Source of the DNA: Palsa-504 sp963808615
GTDB lineage: Bacteria > Actinomycetota > Actinomycetes > Streptosporangiales > Streptosporangiaceae
Assembly (NCBI GenBank): GCA_963808615.1
Contig: CAWEGV010000006.1
Coordinates: 62,001-126,000 of the forward strand
Direction: 5' to 3'
Length of the DNA stretch: 64,000 bases
The first letter of the stretch is position 1, and each line of letters starts with the position of its first letter. The notes under the pieces were generated by a model, which was not told the DNA's origin, made no database searches, and saw only the letters and a program-made list of their open reading frames with translations. Position numbers and translations under genes: made by a program. Below, piece by piece: positions 17,623 to 25,740 of the stretch.

Positions 17623-18888
17623 TCAGATCCCGTTGCTCACGACGAGCCAGGCCTGCTGCCACAGCGCGTCCACGTCGACGGGAAGCTGCAGTTCGGCCAC
17701 CCCCCGGCGGAAGTAGGACGGGAGCACCACCGTAGATAGCAGGGACGGCGGCAGGATCTGCTCCTTGACCAGGACCTGCGGCGTCACCCCGGTCAGTGGC
17801 TGCATGTACCCGTTGAAGCTGATGTTCTCGATGACGTTGGGAAGGTCGAGGAAGTAGTTCAAGAACTCGTGGGCGAGCACCGGGTTGGTCGCGGACCGCA
17901 GTACGACGTTGGTGTCGTTGGCGACCGGCCCGTTGCCGTCGGCCGGGAACCAGTAGCCGACCACGTTGACCGGGACGCCCTTGGGCATGTAGGAAGGCGC
18001 GGCGGCCATGTCACCGGACCAGGCGTGGTGGATCCAGGTGTCGCCGGTGGGGACCTCGGTGTAGTCGTTGTTGTCGATGCGCACGTTCACCAGGCTGCTC
18101 AGTTCTTCCAGCGACTTCCTGGACAGGGCGATCTGCTGGTAGTCGCCGGTGTTGAGGTCATAGAGGCCGTTCTTCATCAGGCCGAGGCTTATGCCTTCCC
18201 GGTAGTCGTCCAGGATCGCGACCTTGCCCTTGTACTTGGACTGCCAGAGCATCGACCACGGGTTGCTCATCGCATACGGGTTCTCGTGCACCAGGTCTTT
18301 CCGCCACGAGATCCCGGTCGTGTAGATCGTGTACGGCACCGTGTACTGCCAGCCCTGGTCGTAGAAGGGGTTGGTGAAGTCGGACCAGGCCTGGGTGATG
18401 TTCGGCAGGTAGGAGTGGTTGAGCGGCTGGGCCAGCTTGGACTCGATCATTATGCCGAGCTCGTCGACGGTGAGGCCCATCAGCACGTCGAACGACAGGC
18501 CGCTGCGCAGCTTGGCGATCGCCTCGTTCATCGTGTTGAACGTGGTGACCTCGACCTTGCACTTGAACTTCTTGGCGAAGTTGTTGACGCACTGCTGGTT
18601 GACGTAGGCGACCCAGTTGTAGACCTGCAGCGTGGCGCCCTGTTCCGGGGGCAGGCCGCTGGCAATGGGCTGGTTGTCGGCGAAGACGGGCCACTTGACG
18701 GGGTGATCAGGCCGGGGCAGCGGCACGCTGCCGTTGCCGGTCAGACCCGACGCGCAGGCGGACAGCATGGGGGCGGCGCCGAGCGCGAGGGCGGCGCCCG
18801 CGGTGCGGCCGAGGAAGGATCTCCGGCTGAGGTCCGGTCTCTTGCGGGGCAGGCCGTGGCCCTGCCAGCCTTCTCTCGGGTGCGCCAT
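17623..18888 (-). CDS. potD: Tat-exported lipoprotein, polyamine-type ABC substrate-binding protein (PotD-like)
   Basis: 421 aa. The N-terminus combines a twin-arginine motif (SRRSFLG, 21-27), an Ala-rich h-region and a lipobox LSAC (42-45), so the protein is probably exported folded by Tat and lipid-anchored. The mature part has the PotD/PotF features VYNWVAYVNQQCVNNFAKKF, SFDVLMGLTVDELGIMIES, and WSMLWQSKYKGKVAILDDYRE. The ligand could be a polyamine or another amine. It starts 3 bp after the aminotransferase stop, linking uptake with an amine- or amino-acid-converting enzyme. Confidence 0.9.
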   Translation of the reverse strand: MAHPREGWQGHGLPRKRPDLSRRSFLGRTAGAALALGAAPMLSACASGLTGNGSVPLPRPDHPVKWPVFADNQPIASGLPPEQGATLQVYNWVAYVNQQCVNNFAKKFKCKVEVTTFNTMNEAIAKLRSGLSFDVLMGLTVDELGIMIESKLAQPLNHSYLPNITQAWSDFTNPFYDQGWQYTVPYTIYTTGISWRKDLVHENPYAMSNPWSMLWQSKYKGKVAILDDYREGISLGLMKNGLYDLNTGDYQQIALSRKSLEELSSLVNVRIDNNDYTEVPTGDTWIHHAWSGDMAAAPSYMPKGVPVNVVGYWFPADGNGPVANDTNVVLRSATNPVLAHEFLNYFLDLPNVIENISFNGYMQPLTGVTPQVLVKEQILPPSLLSTVVLPSYFRRGVAELQLPVDVDALWQQAWLVVSNGI

Positions 18889-18891
18889 CGG

Positions 18892-20250
18892 CTAGCTCCC
18901 TTGGACGGCTCTGGCGAAGACGCCGAAGTTCTGGATCAGGCGGTCGATGTCGGCCTCGTCATGCTGGACCGAGATCAGCCACTGCTCGATCTTGCCCCAC
19001 GGCGGCAGGAAGACGCCACAGTTGTGCTGGTAGAGCCAGTGAGCGTGACTGTACCTGTCGTCCACGCCGAGGAAGCCGCGGTAGTTGGTGACCGGTTCGG
19101 CGGCGAACACCACGCAGCCCTTGGCCCCCGCCGTGACCACGTGCGCGGTCAGGCCGGTCTCCGCGATGGCCCGCTCGATGCCGGCCGCGGCACGCTGCCG
19201 CAGCCGCTCGATCCGCTGGTAGGCCTCGGGCGTGGCCACGTCGGTCAGCATGGCCCGGGTGGCCGCCATGGCCAGCGGGTTGCCGTTGAAGGTGCCCACC
19301 ATCTCGTACCCGCCGCTGGCGACGTGGTCCATGACGGCGTCAGTGCCGCCGATGGCCGCGACCGCCACCCCGCCGCCCAGCGACTTGGCCAGGCAGATGA
19401 GGTCGGGCTGGACCCCGCTGTGCGCGGTGACGCCGCCCGGGCCGACGGTCAGCCCGGTCTTGACCTCGTTGAAGGTGAGCAGCGCCCGGCGGGAGTGCAG
19501 CAGGTCCTTCAGGCCGGCCAGGTAGCCGGGCCCGGGCTTGATGATCCCCGCGTTCATCATGACCGGCTCGATGATCATCCCCGCGACCTGGTCCTGGTGC
19601 GCCTCCAGCAGCCGGGCCACGCTGCCCAGGTCGTTGAACGCGGCGACCAGGGTCAGGTCGGCGATGGCCCGGGGAATGCCGGTGGAGGACAGCACCTGGG
19701 CGGGCTGGTCCGCCGGGCCGATATCGGCCCCGTCCGGGGCGACCGAGACCTGGACCGAGTTGTGGTGGCCGTGGTAGCAGCCCTCGACCTTGATGATCAG
19801 GTCCCGGCCGGTGATCGAGCGCATCAGGTGGACGGCGTCCATGGTGGCCTCGGTGCCCGAGTTGGCGAACCGCCACCGGGGCAGGCCGAACCGCCGGGCC
19901 AGCTCCTCGGCGACCGCGACGGCGTCGGGGGTCGGCTGGGCGAAGTGGGTGCCCCGGCCGGCCTGGCGGGCGACCGCCTCGGCGATGGCCGGGTGGGCGT
20001 GCCCGGCCAGCGCGGCGCCGTAGCCGCCGTGCAGGTCCACGTACTCGTTGCCGTCGACGTCGTAGACCTTCGAGCCGCGGCCATGACTGAGCCAGACCGG
20101 CTGCGGCGCGGTGATCTGCCAGTTCGAGGTGACCCCGCCGGCCAGGTGCCGCTTGGCCTGCTCGGCCAGGCGCCGGGACCGTGGCTGGCGGCGGACGAAG
20201 GCCTCCTCCTGCGCTGCGATGATCTCTTTGAGCTTGACGTCGGTGGTCAC
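18892..20250 (-). CDS. Class III PLP aminotransferase / glutamate-1-semialdehyde aminomutase-like
   Basis: 452 aa; the GTG start has GGGAG 8 nt upstream. Fold-type I class III pattern: VYDVDGNEYVDLHGGYGAALAGHAHP, FANSGTEATMDAVHLMR (phosphate-binding SGTEA), FNEVKTGL in place of the usual DEV, and PLP lysine in ICLAKSLGGG. GTFNGNPLAMAA closes the site. It resembles GSA aminomutases, but the operon with potD-B-C suggests transamination of an imported amine or amino acid rather than tetrapyrrole synthesis. First gene of a four-gene operon with a perfect palindrome upstream. Confidence 0.85.
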   Translation of the reverse strand: MTTDVKLKEIIAAQEEAFVRRQPRSRRLAEQAKRHLAGGVTSNWQITAPQPVWLSHGRGSKVYDVDGNEYVDLHGGYGAALAGHAHPAIAEAVARQAGRGTHFAQPTPDAVAVAEELARRFGLPRWRFANSGTEATMDAVHLMRSITGRDLIIKVEGCYHGHHNSVQVSVAPDGADIGPADQPAQVLSSTGIPRAIADLTLVAAFNDLGSVARLLEAHQDQVAGMIIEPVMMNAGIIKPGPGYLAGLKDLLHSRRALLTFNEVKTGLTVGPGGVTAHSGVQPDLICLAKSLGGGVAVAAIGGTDAVMDHVASGGYEMVGTFNGNPLAMAATRAMLTDVATPEAYQRIERLRQRAAAGIERAIAETGLTAHVVTAGAKGCVVFAAEPVTNYRGFLGVDDRYSHAHWLYQHNCGVFLPPWGKIEQWLISVQHDEADIDRLIQNFGVFARAVQGS

Positions 20251-20266
20251 GAAAGACTCCCAGCTT

Positions 20267-20282
20267 GACTGAACGTTCAGTC
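20267..20282. promoter_or_regulatory. Perfect 16-bp palindrome, TetR-type operator candidate
   Basis: GACTGAACGTTCAGTC is a perfect palindrome 17 bp before the GTG of the aminotransferase-pot operon and ~160 bp before the divergent aldo/keto reductase. The core TGAACGTTCA has the form of many TetR-family operators in actinomycetes. It would overlap the promoter or 5' leader of the minus-strand operon. No TetR gene lies within the window, so the regulator would be encoded elsewhere. Confidence 0.65.
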
Positions 20283-20443
20283 TAGACGTCCCCCGGACCT
20301 TCCGGCAAGACGCATTTAGATCACGGTTGCGAAGGCCGAGGCGGTTACCTCGGCTCGATCACGGCTCTCGTGGCCCCGCATATCCAGCGCGCGAGACGAT
20401 CATGAAAGGCTGGCCATGGGGGACAAGGAGAGGGAGGAACTAC

Positions 20444-21334
20444 GTGAGCGCGCAGCCGACCGCCGCCACGGCAGGCACCATCGCCATCGGCGGCGACCTG
20501 ACCGTCAACCGCCTCGGGTTCGGCGCGATGCGGATCACCGGGCGCGGGATATGGGGCGAACCCCCCAGCCGGGACCGGGCCATCGCGACGCTGCGGCGGG
20601 TGACCGAACTCGGCGTCAACTTCATCGACACGGCCGACTCCTACGGGCCATCGGTGAGCGAGGAGCTGATCGCCGAGGCGCTGTACCCGTACCCGGACGA
20701 CCTGGTCATCGCGACCAAGGCCGGCCTGGTCCGGCCCGGCCCGAACCGCTGGGACGCCGACGGGCGCCCGGATCACCTGCGGCAGGCGTGCGAGGGCAGC
20801 CTGCGGCGGCTCAGGCTTGAGCAGATCCCGCTCTACCAGTTCCACCGGCCCGACCCGAAGGTGCCGCTGGCCGAGTCGATCGGCGCGCTCGCCGAGCTGA
20901 AGGACGAGGGCAAGATCCGCCATCTCGGCATCTCCAACGTGACCGAGGACCAGCTGGGCGAGGCGGAGCGGATCGTCCCGATCGTGTCGATCCAGAACAG
21001 GTTCAACGTCACCGACCGGGGATCGCAGTCGCTGATCGACCTGTGCGAGCAGCAGGACCTGGTCTTCCTGCCCTGGGCGCCGATCCAGCAGGCCGACCGG
21101 AGGGCGGCGGTGGCCGTGGCGGCCGAGAGGCGCGGTGTGACCGAGCGGCAGATCGTGCTGGCCTGGCTGCTGGCCACCTCGCCGGCGATCCTGCCGATTC
21201 CGGGAACCGGCTCGCCCGAGCATGCCGAGGAAAACGTGGCCGCGGTGGCCATCGAGCTGAGCCGCGATGAGATGGAGGCGATCAGCAAGGGCGGGTTATG
21301 GACCGGGACAAGCCGGATATCGAGCGAGCCGTGA
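20444..21334 (+). CDS. Aldo/keto reductase
   Basis: 296 aa from the GTG at 20444, which has a strong AAGGAGAGGGAGG purine run upstream; the frame stays open further upstream without homology. The AKR barrel starts with LTVNRLGFGAMRITG. The catalytic tetrad is visible as Asp and Tyr in FIDTADSYGPSVSEELIAEA, Lys in LVIATKAGL and His in LYQFHRPDP. NADPH loops follow at LPIPGTGSPEHAEENVAA. It reduces aldehydes or ketones; the substrate is unknown. Ten bases separate it from the amidohydrolase, so the two are probably one transcript divergent from the pot operon. Confidence 0.9.
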   Translation: MSAQPTAATAGTIAIGGDLTVNRLGFGAMRITGRGIWGEPPSRDRAIATLRRVTELGVNFIDTADSYGPSVSEELIAEALYPYPDDLVIATKAGLVRPGPNRWDADGRPDHLRQACEGSLRRLRLEQIPLYQFHRPDPKVPLAESIGALAELKDEGKIRHLGISNVTEDQLGEAERIVPIVSIQNRFNVTDRGSQSLIDLCEQQDLVFLPWAPIQQADRRAAVAVAAERRGVTERQIVLAWLLATSPAILPIPGTGSPEHAEENVAAVAIELSRDEMEAISKGGLWTGTSRISSEP

Positions 21335-21344
21335 AGGGCGAAAC

Positions 21345-22571
21345 GTGACGGAGACGATGGCGGGGAGCATGGCGATCGCCGGGGGCCGCGTGGTCCCGGT
21401 CGAGGGCGAACCGATCGAAGGCGGGACCGTCCTGCTGCGGGACGGGAAGATCGCCGCCGTCGAAGGCCCCGGCTTCGCGGTGCCTGGCGGCGTGGACGTG
21501 GTCGACGCGACCGGGAAGTGGGTGCTGCCCGGCTTCATCGACGCGCACGCCCACGCCGGCGTGCACGAGGAGGCCGAGGGCTGGGCCGGGCAGGATACCA
21601 ACGAGCGAACCGATCCGAACGCCGCGCACGTCCGGGCCATCGACGCGATCAACCCGGCGGACCAGGGCTTCCGCGACGCCATCATGGGCGGCGTGCTCGC
21701 GGTCAACGTGAATCCCGGTTCGGCCAACCCGATCGGCGGCCAGACCGCGGCGATCAAGTGCTGGGGCCGCACCGTCGATGAGATGGTGCTCCGCGAGCCG
21801 GCCGGGGTGAAGTCCGCGCTGGGCGAGAACCCCAAGCGGGTCTACGGGGAACGCAATGAGACCCCGTCGACCAGGCTGGGCACCGCCGCGGTGATCCGCG
21901 GCGCGTTCGTGGCCGCCCTCAACTACCAGGCCAAGCTGGCCGCGGCGGAGAAAGATCCTGGTGCCGAACGGTCCGTGGTCGAACGCGACCTCAAGCTCGA
22001 GGCGCTCAGCCGCGTGCTGCGCCGGGAGATCCCGTGGCGGCAGCACTGTCACCGAGCCGATGACATCGCGACCGCGATGCGGATGGCCAGGGAGTTCGGG
22101 TATGACCTGGTGATCGACCACGGGACCGAGGCGCACCTGCTGGCCGATCAGATCGCGGCCGCGTCGATTCCTGTGATCATCGGGCCGCTGTTCACCAGCC
22201 GGTCCAAGGTCGAGCTGCGCAACCGGTCGCTGGCCAACCCGGGCCGCCTGGCCGCGGCCGGGGTGACGATCGCGATCACCACCGACCACCCGGTGGTACC
22301 GATCCACTTCCTCATCCACCAGGCCACGCTGGCGGTCAAGGAGGGGCTGGACCCGGTGACGGCGATGCGCGCCGTCACCATCCATCCGGCCCGGATCATC
22401 GGCTGCGCGGACCGGATCGGCTCGCTGGCGGTGGGCAAGGACGCCGACCTGGTGATCTGGTCCGGCGACCCGCTGGACGTGATGAGCCGGGCCGAACGGG
22501 CCTTCGTGGACGGCCGGCAGATCTACCGCTATGGCTACGACCGGCGCGAGGGGGTCTTCGCGGACCATTAG
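21345..22571 (+). CDS. Amidohydrolase, imidazolonepropionase-like
   Basis: 408 aa from the GTG at 21345 (ATG 21357 is an alternative). A composite beta-sandwich flanks a TIM barrel typical of subtype III amidohydrolases. Metal ligands are HAHAG after GFIDA (residues ~66-70), His in QHCHRADD and IDHGTEAH, and Asp in TTDHP. Usual carboxylated-lysine positions were not resolved. The C-terminal HPARIIGCADRIGSLAVGKD and DLVIWSGDPLD are family hallmarks. It probably hydrolyses a cyclic amide or related C-N bond and is likely co-expressed with the aldo/keto reductase. Confidence 0.85.
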   Translation: MTETMAGSMAIAGGRVVPVEGEPIEGGTVLLRDGKIAAVEGPGFAVPGGVDVVDATGKWVLPGFIDAHAHAGVHEEAEGWAGQDTNERTDPNAAHVRAIDAINPADQGFRDAIMGGVLAVNVNPGSANPIGGQTAAIKCWGRTVDEMVLREPAGVKSALGENPKRVYGERNETPSTRLGTAAVIRGAFVAALNYQAKLAAAEKDPGAERSVVERDLKLEALSRVLRREIPWRQHCHRADDIATAMRMAREFGYDLVIDHGTEAHLLADQIAAASIPVIIGPLFTSRSKVELRNRSLANPGRLAAAGVTIAITTDHPVVPIHFLIHQATLAVKEGLDPVTAMRAVTIHPARIIGCADRIGSLAVGKDADLVIWSGDPLDVMSRAERAFVDGRQIYRYGYDRREGVFADH

Positions 22572-22594
22572 GGCCGGGCGAGGGCTCGCCGGCC
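22572..22594. terminator. Possible hairpin terminator between convergent genes
   Basis: Immediately after the amidohydrolase stop, GGCCGGGCGAG (22572-22582) can pair with CTCGCCGGCC (22585-22594) with one bulged G and a 2-nt loop. The tight loop weakens the call, but the position between convergent genes is right. Confidence 0.4.
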
Positions 22595-22657
22595 GATCAG
22601 GCCGCCTGGGCGGGCTGGTCGGTGCCGCAGTACTTGCACCTGGAGGCGGCGGCCGGA

Positions 22658-23614
22658 TCAGCGGCCAGGAAGACTGAAGGCCCAGTTCAGCATGCGGGTG
22701 GCGTCGGCTCCGCTGACGACGGGACCGACGCCGGGGCTGTCCAGGTTGACGCCGATGAAGGTGCGGCCATCCCGGGTGGCCTCGAAGAGCAGGCAGTGCC
22801 CGGCGTCCGGGGTCCATCCGGTCTTGATCCCGATCGCGCCCCGGTACACGCCGAGCAGCGGGTTGGTGCTCTGCCAGAAGTGCGCGTGATGCCCGGGTCC
22901 GGGGCGGACCCGGTAGCTGCGCCGGTCCACGATCGAGCGGAAGACCGCTGATTTCATCGCGGCCAGGCCGAGCTTGATCAGGTCGGCCGGAGTGGAGTAC
23001 GTCGAGTAACCGGTGGGATAGGGAAGCCCGTCGAAGTTGCTGAAATGCGTCCTGGCCAGGCCCAGCGCCCGCGCGGTCGCGTTCATCTTGGCCACGAACG
23101 CGCCGATGCCGGGCCCGTAGGCCACGGCGAGGGTATAGGCGGCATCGGCGCCCGAGGGAAGGATCAGCGCGTACAGCAGCTGGCTGGCAGTGAGGTGTTC
23201 CCCAGGCCGCAGTCCGGCGTTGCTGGCGCCGTAGGCGTCCACGTAGCCGATCACGGCGGCCGGGACGGTGATCCGCCGGCCAAGGTCGCCCGCCCTGATC
23301 ACCACCAGCGCGGTCATCACCTTGGTGATGCTGGCCATGGGACGTTCGGTGTTCAGGTCTCGGCTCCACAGCACCCGGCCGGTGGCCGCGTTCGCGATCG
23401 CGGCCTCCTGGGCCTGCACGCCGCCCGGACCGGCGGCCGCAGGTGCTGAGGCGGCCGCGAGCACGGCGGGGCGGGCGACGCTGGCCGTGGAGGCGGGAGC
23501 GGTGGCCGCCATGGCCACGCAGACGGTCAGGATCGTGCCGCCGGCCAGGCCGGCAGCGCGGATCCTCAGCTGAGGGCGCCGCCCTGGGCGGCCTCGTCGA
23601 AGACCGGTCAGCAC
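22658..23614 (-). CDS. D-alanyl-D-alanine carboxypeptidase, peptidase S11 family
   Basis: 318 aa from the GTG at 23614. The N-terminal signal/anchor is RAAGLAGGTILTVCVAMAATA. Penicillin-binding motifs are in order: SxxK as SITK in ERPMASITKVMTALV, the second motif SGA in ILPSGADAAYTLA (Ala where E. coli PBP5 has Asn), and KTG in GAIGIKTGWTPDAG. The enzyme trims the terminal D-Ala of peptidoglycan stem peptides outside the membrane. The variable third residue of the second motif also occurs in other actinomycete S11 enzymes. The start is uncertain because the SD is weak. Confidence 0.88.
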   Translation of the reverse strand: MLTGLRRGRPGRRPQLRIRAAGLAGGTILTVCVAMAATAPASTASVARPAVLAAASAPAAAGPGGVQAQEAAIANAATGRVLWSRDLNTERPMASITKVMTALVVIRAGDLGRRITVPAAVIGYVDAYGASNAGLRPGEHLTASQLLYALILPSGADAAYTLAVAYGPGIGAFVAKMNATARALGLARTHFSNFDGLPYPTGYSTYSTPADLIKLGLAAMKSAVFRSIVDRRSYRVRPGPGHHAHFWQSTNPLLGVYRGAIGIKTGWTPDAGHCLLFEATRDGRTFIGVNLDSPGVGPVVSGADATRMLNWAFSLPGR

Positions 23615-23673
23615 AAGCCGAAAGCTTGTCAGTTCCGGCCTGCACTGGCAAACATGCCGGGATCCAGGCACCG

Positions 23674-24996
23674 TCAGCTGGTGCAGGAGGCGGGCGGGTT
23701 GACGGTGGCCAGGCCCTGCAGCCCGGACTGGGTATCGACGTAGTAGGCGTACGCATGCCCGCCTGCGTAGGCGACGCTGCCGAAGTACTCCGCCGTCCCG
23801 TGGTCGGCGGGAATGGTTCCGCTGGCCCGGACCTTTCCGGTGTCCGGGTCGGCGCAGGCCAGCGTCTGCGTACCGCCGATCCAGATCGCGCCTTCGGCCG
23901 CGGAGGGCAGCGATATCAGGCCGCCGCCCGCACCGCGGGTGACCGGCGACGCGGATGACAGGTTGCCGCCGGGAGCGAACCAGACCCACTCGCTCATCCC
24001 GCTGCCGAGCGATCCCCAGACGCCGCCCGAGGTCGCGACCAGGCTGCCGCCGACACCGACCGACATCCTGGAGGATCCCGCCTGTGCGTCGCCCCGGTTC
24101 AGGTCGTAGGTCATGAGCAGGAAGCTCTGGGCGGACTGGGCCGAGGTGCCGACGTAGAGCCTGCTCCCGTCGGGTGAGACCGCCACCGAGTTAGCCGGGC
24201 CCACAGGCAGCTGAATCCGCCGGACCACCGCGCCGCTGGCCGGGTTGACCACCGCCACGCTGCTGCCCGCAGCCACGTACAGGTTGCCGTCCGGCCCGGG
24301 GGCCAGCACGCCCTGGCCGTCGGTCGACATCTGGCCGACAGCGGGCACCGTCACCGTGCTCACGTGGTCCAGCGTCTGGGGGTCGTAGCCGTACAGGAGC
24401 ACGTGGCCGGCGAGGTACTGCACCACCACCCATATCTTGCCGTCCAGCACGACCGGCGCGTTCAGGACCGCCGGGACAACCGGGGCCGACGCGGCGACGG
24501 CCCCGGTGGCGGCGTCGATCCGGACCAGGTCCTGCCCGGCGAACGCGTAGAGCGAGTCCCCGCTACCGGTCAGCGGGTCCTGCCGGAGGGCCAGGTGGTT
24601 GATGAGCCGGGCGTGCCATGGCGCGTTGGGGATGGCCGCGCCCTTCGGGGCCGGGCTGGTCCCGGTGGGCGACGCCGCCAAGGAGGTGGTCGTTCCCACG
24701 GCCTGGCCTGGCGAGGAAGAACCGTGGTGGGAGCTGACCAGCACGGCGATACCCGCGGACGCGCCGATCAGCACGAAGACACTGGCCGCGGCCAGGACCG
24801 GGGCCCAGGCCCCGCCCCGAGGGCTAGGGCGGCGCAGGCGAGGCTCGCGGCGCGGGCGGCGAAGAGGCCGCGGCTGGCGTCCCGGTCCGGCCTGACTGGC
24901 CAGGCGGAACGCGATATCCTCCACCGTCACCCGGCGCGGCGGCTCGGGCGTGATGCGATGCAGCATCTCGGTTAGCTGGCGTTCCTCGGTATTCAC
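23674..24996 (-). CDS. Membrane-anchored beta-propeller protein coupled to a SigE-type sigma factor
   Basis: 440 aa. The GTG at 24996 overlaps the sigma-factor stop (GTGA) with GGAGG 9 nt upstream. Residues 1-60 are cytoplasmic (TEERQLTEMLHRITPEPPRR, then Arg-rich), a single helix APVLAAASVFVLIGASAGIAVL crosses the membrane, and the ~340 extracellular residues contain YVTN/PQQ-like blades (PVVLDGKIWVVVQ, GPDGNLYVAAGSSVAVVNPA, SVAVSPDGSRLYVGTSAQSA). The operon position is that of an anti-sigma or signal-sensing partner, although no ZAS cysteine motif is present in the short cytoplasmic part. Partner function is inferred from context only. Confidence 0.75.
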   Translation of the reverse strand: MNTEERQLTEMLHRITPEPPRRVTVEDIAFRLASQAGPGRQPRPLRRPRREPRLRRPSPRGGAWAPVLAAASVFVLIGASAGIAVLVSSHHGSSSPGQAVGTTTSLAASPTGTSPAPKGAAIPNAPWHARLINHLALRQDPLTGSGDSLYAFAGQDLVRIDAATGAVAASAPVVPAVLNAPVVLDGKIWVVVQYLAGHVLLYGYDPQTLDHVSTVTVPAVGQMSTDGQGVLAPGPDGNLYVAAGSSVAVVNPASGAVVRRIQLPVGPANSVAVSPDGSRLYVGTSAQSAQSFLLMTYDLNRGDAQAGSSRMSVGVGGSLVATSGGVWGSLGSGMSEWVWFAPGGNLSSASPVTRGAGGGLISLPSAAEGAIWIGGTQTLACADPDTGKVRASGTIPADHGTAEYFGSVAYAGGHAYAYYVDTQSGLQGLATVNPPASCTS

Positions 24997-25535
24997 GACG
25001 CCACACCTCCGGTCATGAGCTCGGCCAGGCCCGGCGCGTCTCTGAGCCGGGCCAGGGCCTTGGCCGCGTGAGACTTCACCGCGCCCACCGAGCAGCCCAT
25101 CGCTGCCGCGGTCTGGGTCTCTGTCTGGTCGGCGAAGTAGCGCAGCACCACCACGGCCCGCTGCCTGGCGGGCAATCTGTCCAGCGCTGCCAGCAGCGCC
25201 TGACGGGCATCCACCTGGGCAAACACATCTCCGTAGGCCGCATGTTCGGGGAGCCGCCCGGTCGCGATCTCGCCGTTCCAGCGCCGCTGCCGCCAGCGCA
25301 GGAACGTGTTGACCATGATTTTGCGGACATACAGCTCCGGGGCGTCCTGCCGGTGCAGGCTGGCCCATCGCGGCCAGGCGGCCGCAAGCGCCGTCTGGAC
25401 CAGGTCCTCGGCGCTGGACCAGTCCCCGGTCAGCAGCCAGCCGGACCTCAGCAGCGCGGGCGATCGGGATTCAACGAAATCACGGAAACCGTCGGGCTCA
25501 GCCGGACGGTCCACTCCGGTCAGCGTGTCCACCAA
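24993..25535 (-). CDS. SigE-family ECF sigma factor
   Basis: 180 aa. Region 2 is present as LLRSGWLLTGDWSSAEDLVQTALAAAWPRW, followed by YVRKIMVNTFLRWRQRRWNGE; region 4 is LDRLPARQRAVVVLRYFADQTETQT with the helix-turn-helix AAMGCSVGAVKSHAAKALARLR. This is the short SigE-like family common in Streptomyces. The stop overlaps the start of the propeller gene. About 200 bp without a gene precede it (25536-25740), probably holding its promoter. Confidence 0.9.
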   Translation of the reverse strand: MVDTLTGVDRPAEPDGFRDFVESRSPALLRSGWLLTGDWSSAEDLVQTALAAAWPRWASLHRQDAPELYVRKIMVNTFLRWRQRRWNGEIATGRLPEHAAYGDVFAQVDARQALLAALDRLPARQRAVVVLRYFADQTETQTAAAMGCSVGAVKSHAAKALARLRDAPGLAELMTGGVAS

Positions 25536-25740
25536 TCCTCCGTTACGGCCCAGTGAGCGTTATGCAAAACCGGCTAGCGAGCGCAGGCCTTCCGGGCCTG
25601 CGCGAGCGGCCGGTGCAGGTATGCGGTCAGCAACCTCATCGGGTCTTTGCATAGCGCGATCTCTTTCATAGAACACAGCGGCCTCACTGCATTAGAGACG
25701 CTGGCTAGACCAGAAGGTTTACTGTGCCTCCTTTTCTGGC

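Noticed and set aside
17869..20268. 799-codon plus-strand open frame across potD and the aminotransferase
   Set aside because: Antisense shadow of GC-rich genes: Gly/Arg/Val/Asp-rich composition, no domain pattern, and both opposite-strand genes have clear motifs.
22597..22690. Minus-strand tail reading RCKYCGTDQPAQAA before a TGA, like a zinc-ribbon C-terminus
   Set aside because: The frame is closed about 29 codons upstream and has no ATG/GTG/TTG start; it overlaps the end of the carboxypeptidase gene. Probably chance or a decayed remnant.
21282..23756. 824-codon minus-strand open frame
   Set aside because: Antisense to the amidohydrolase and out of frame with the carboxypeptidase; sequence is Arg/Pro/His-rich without family features.
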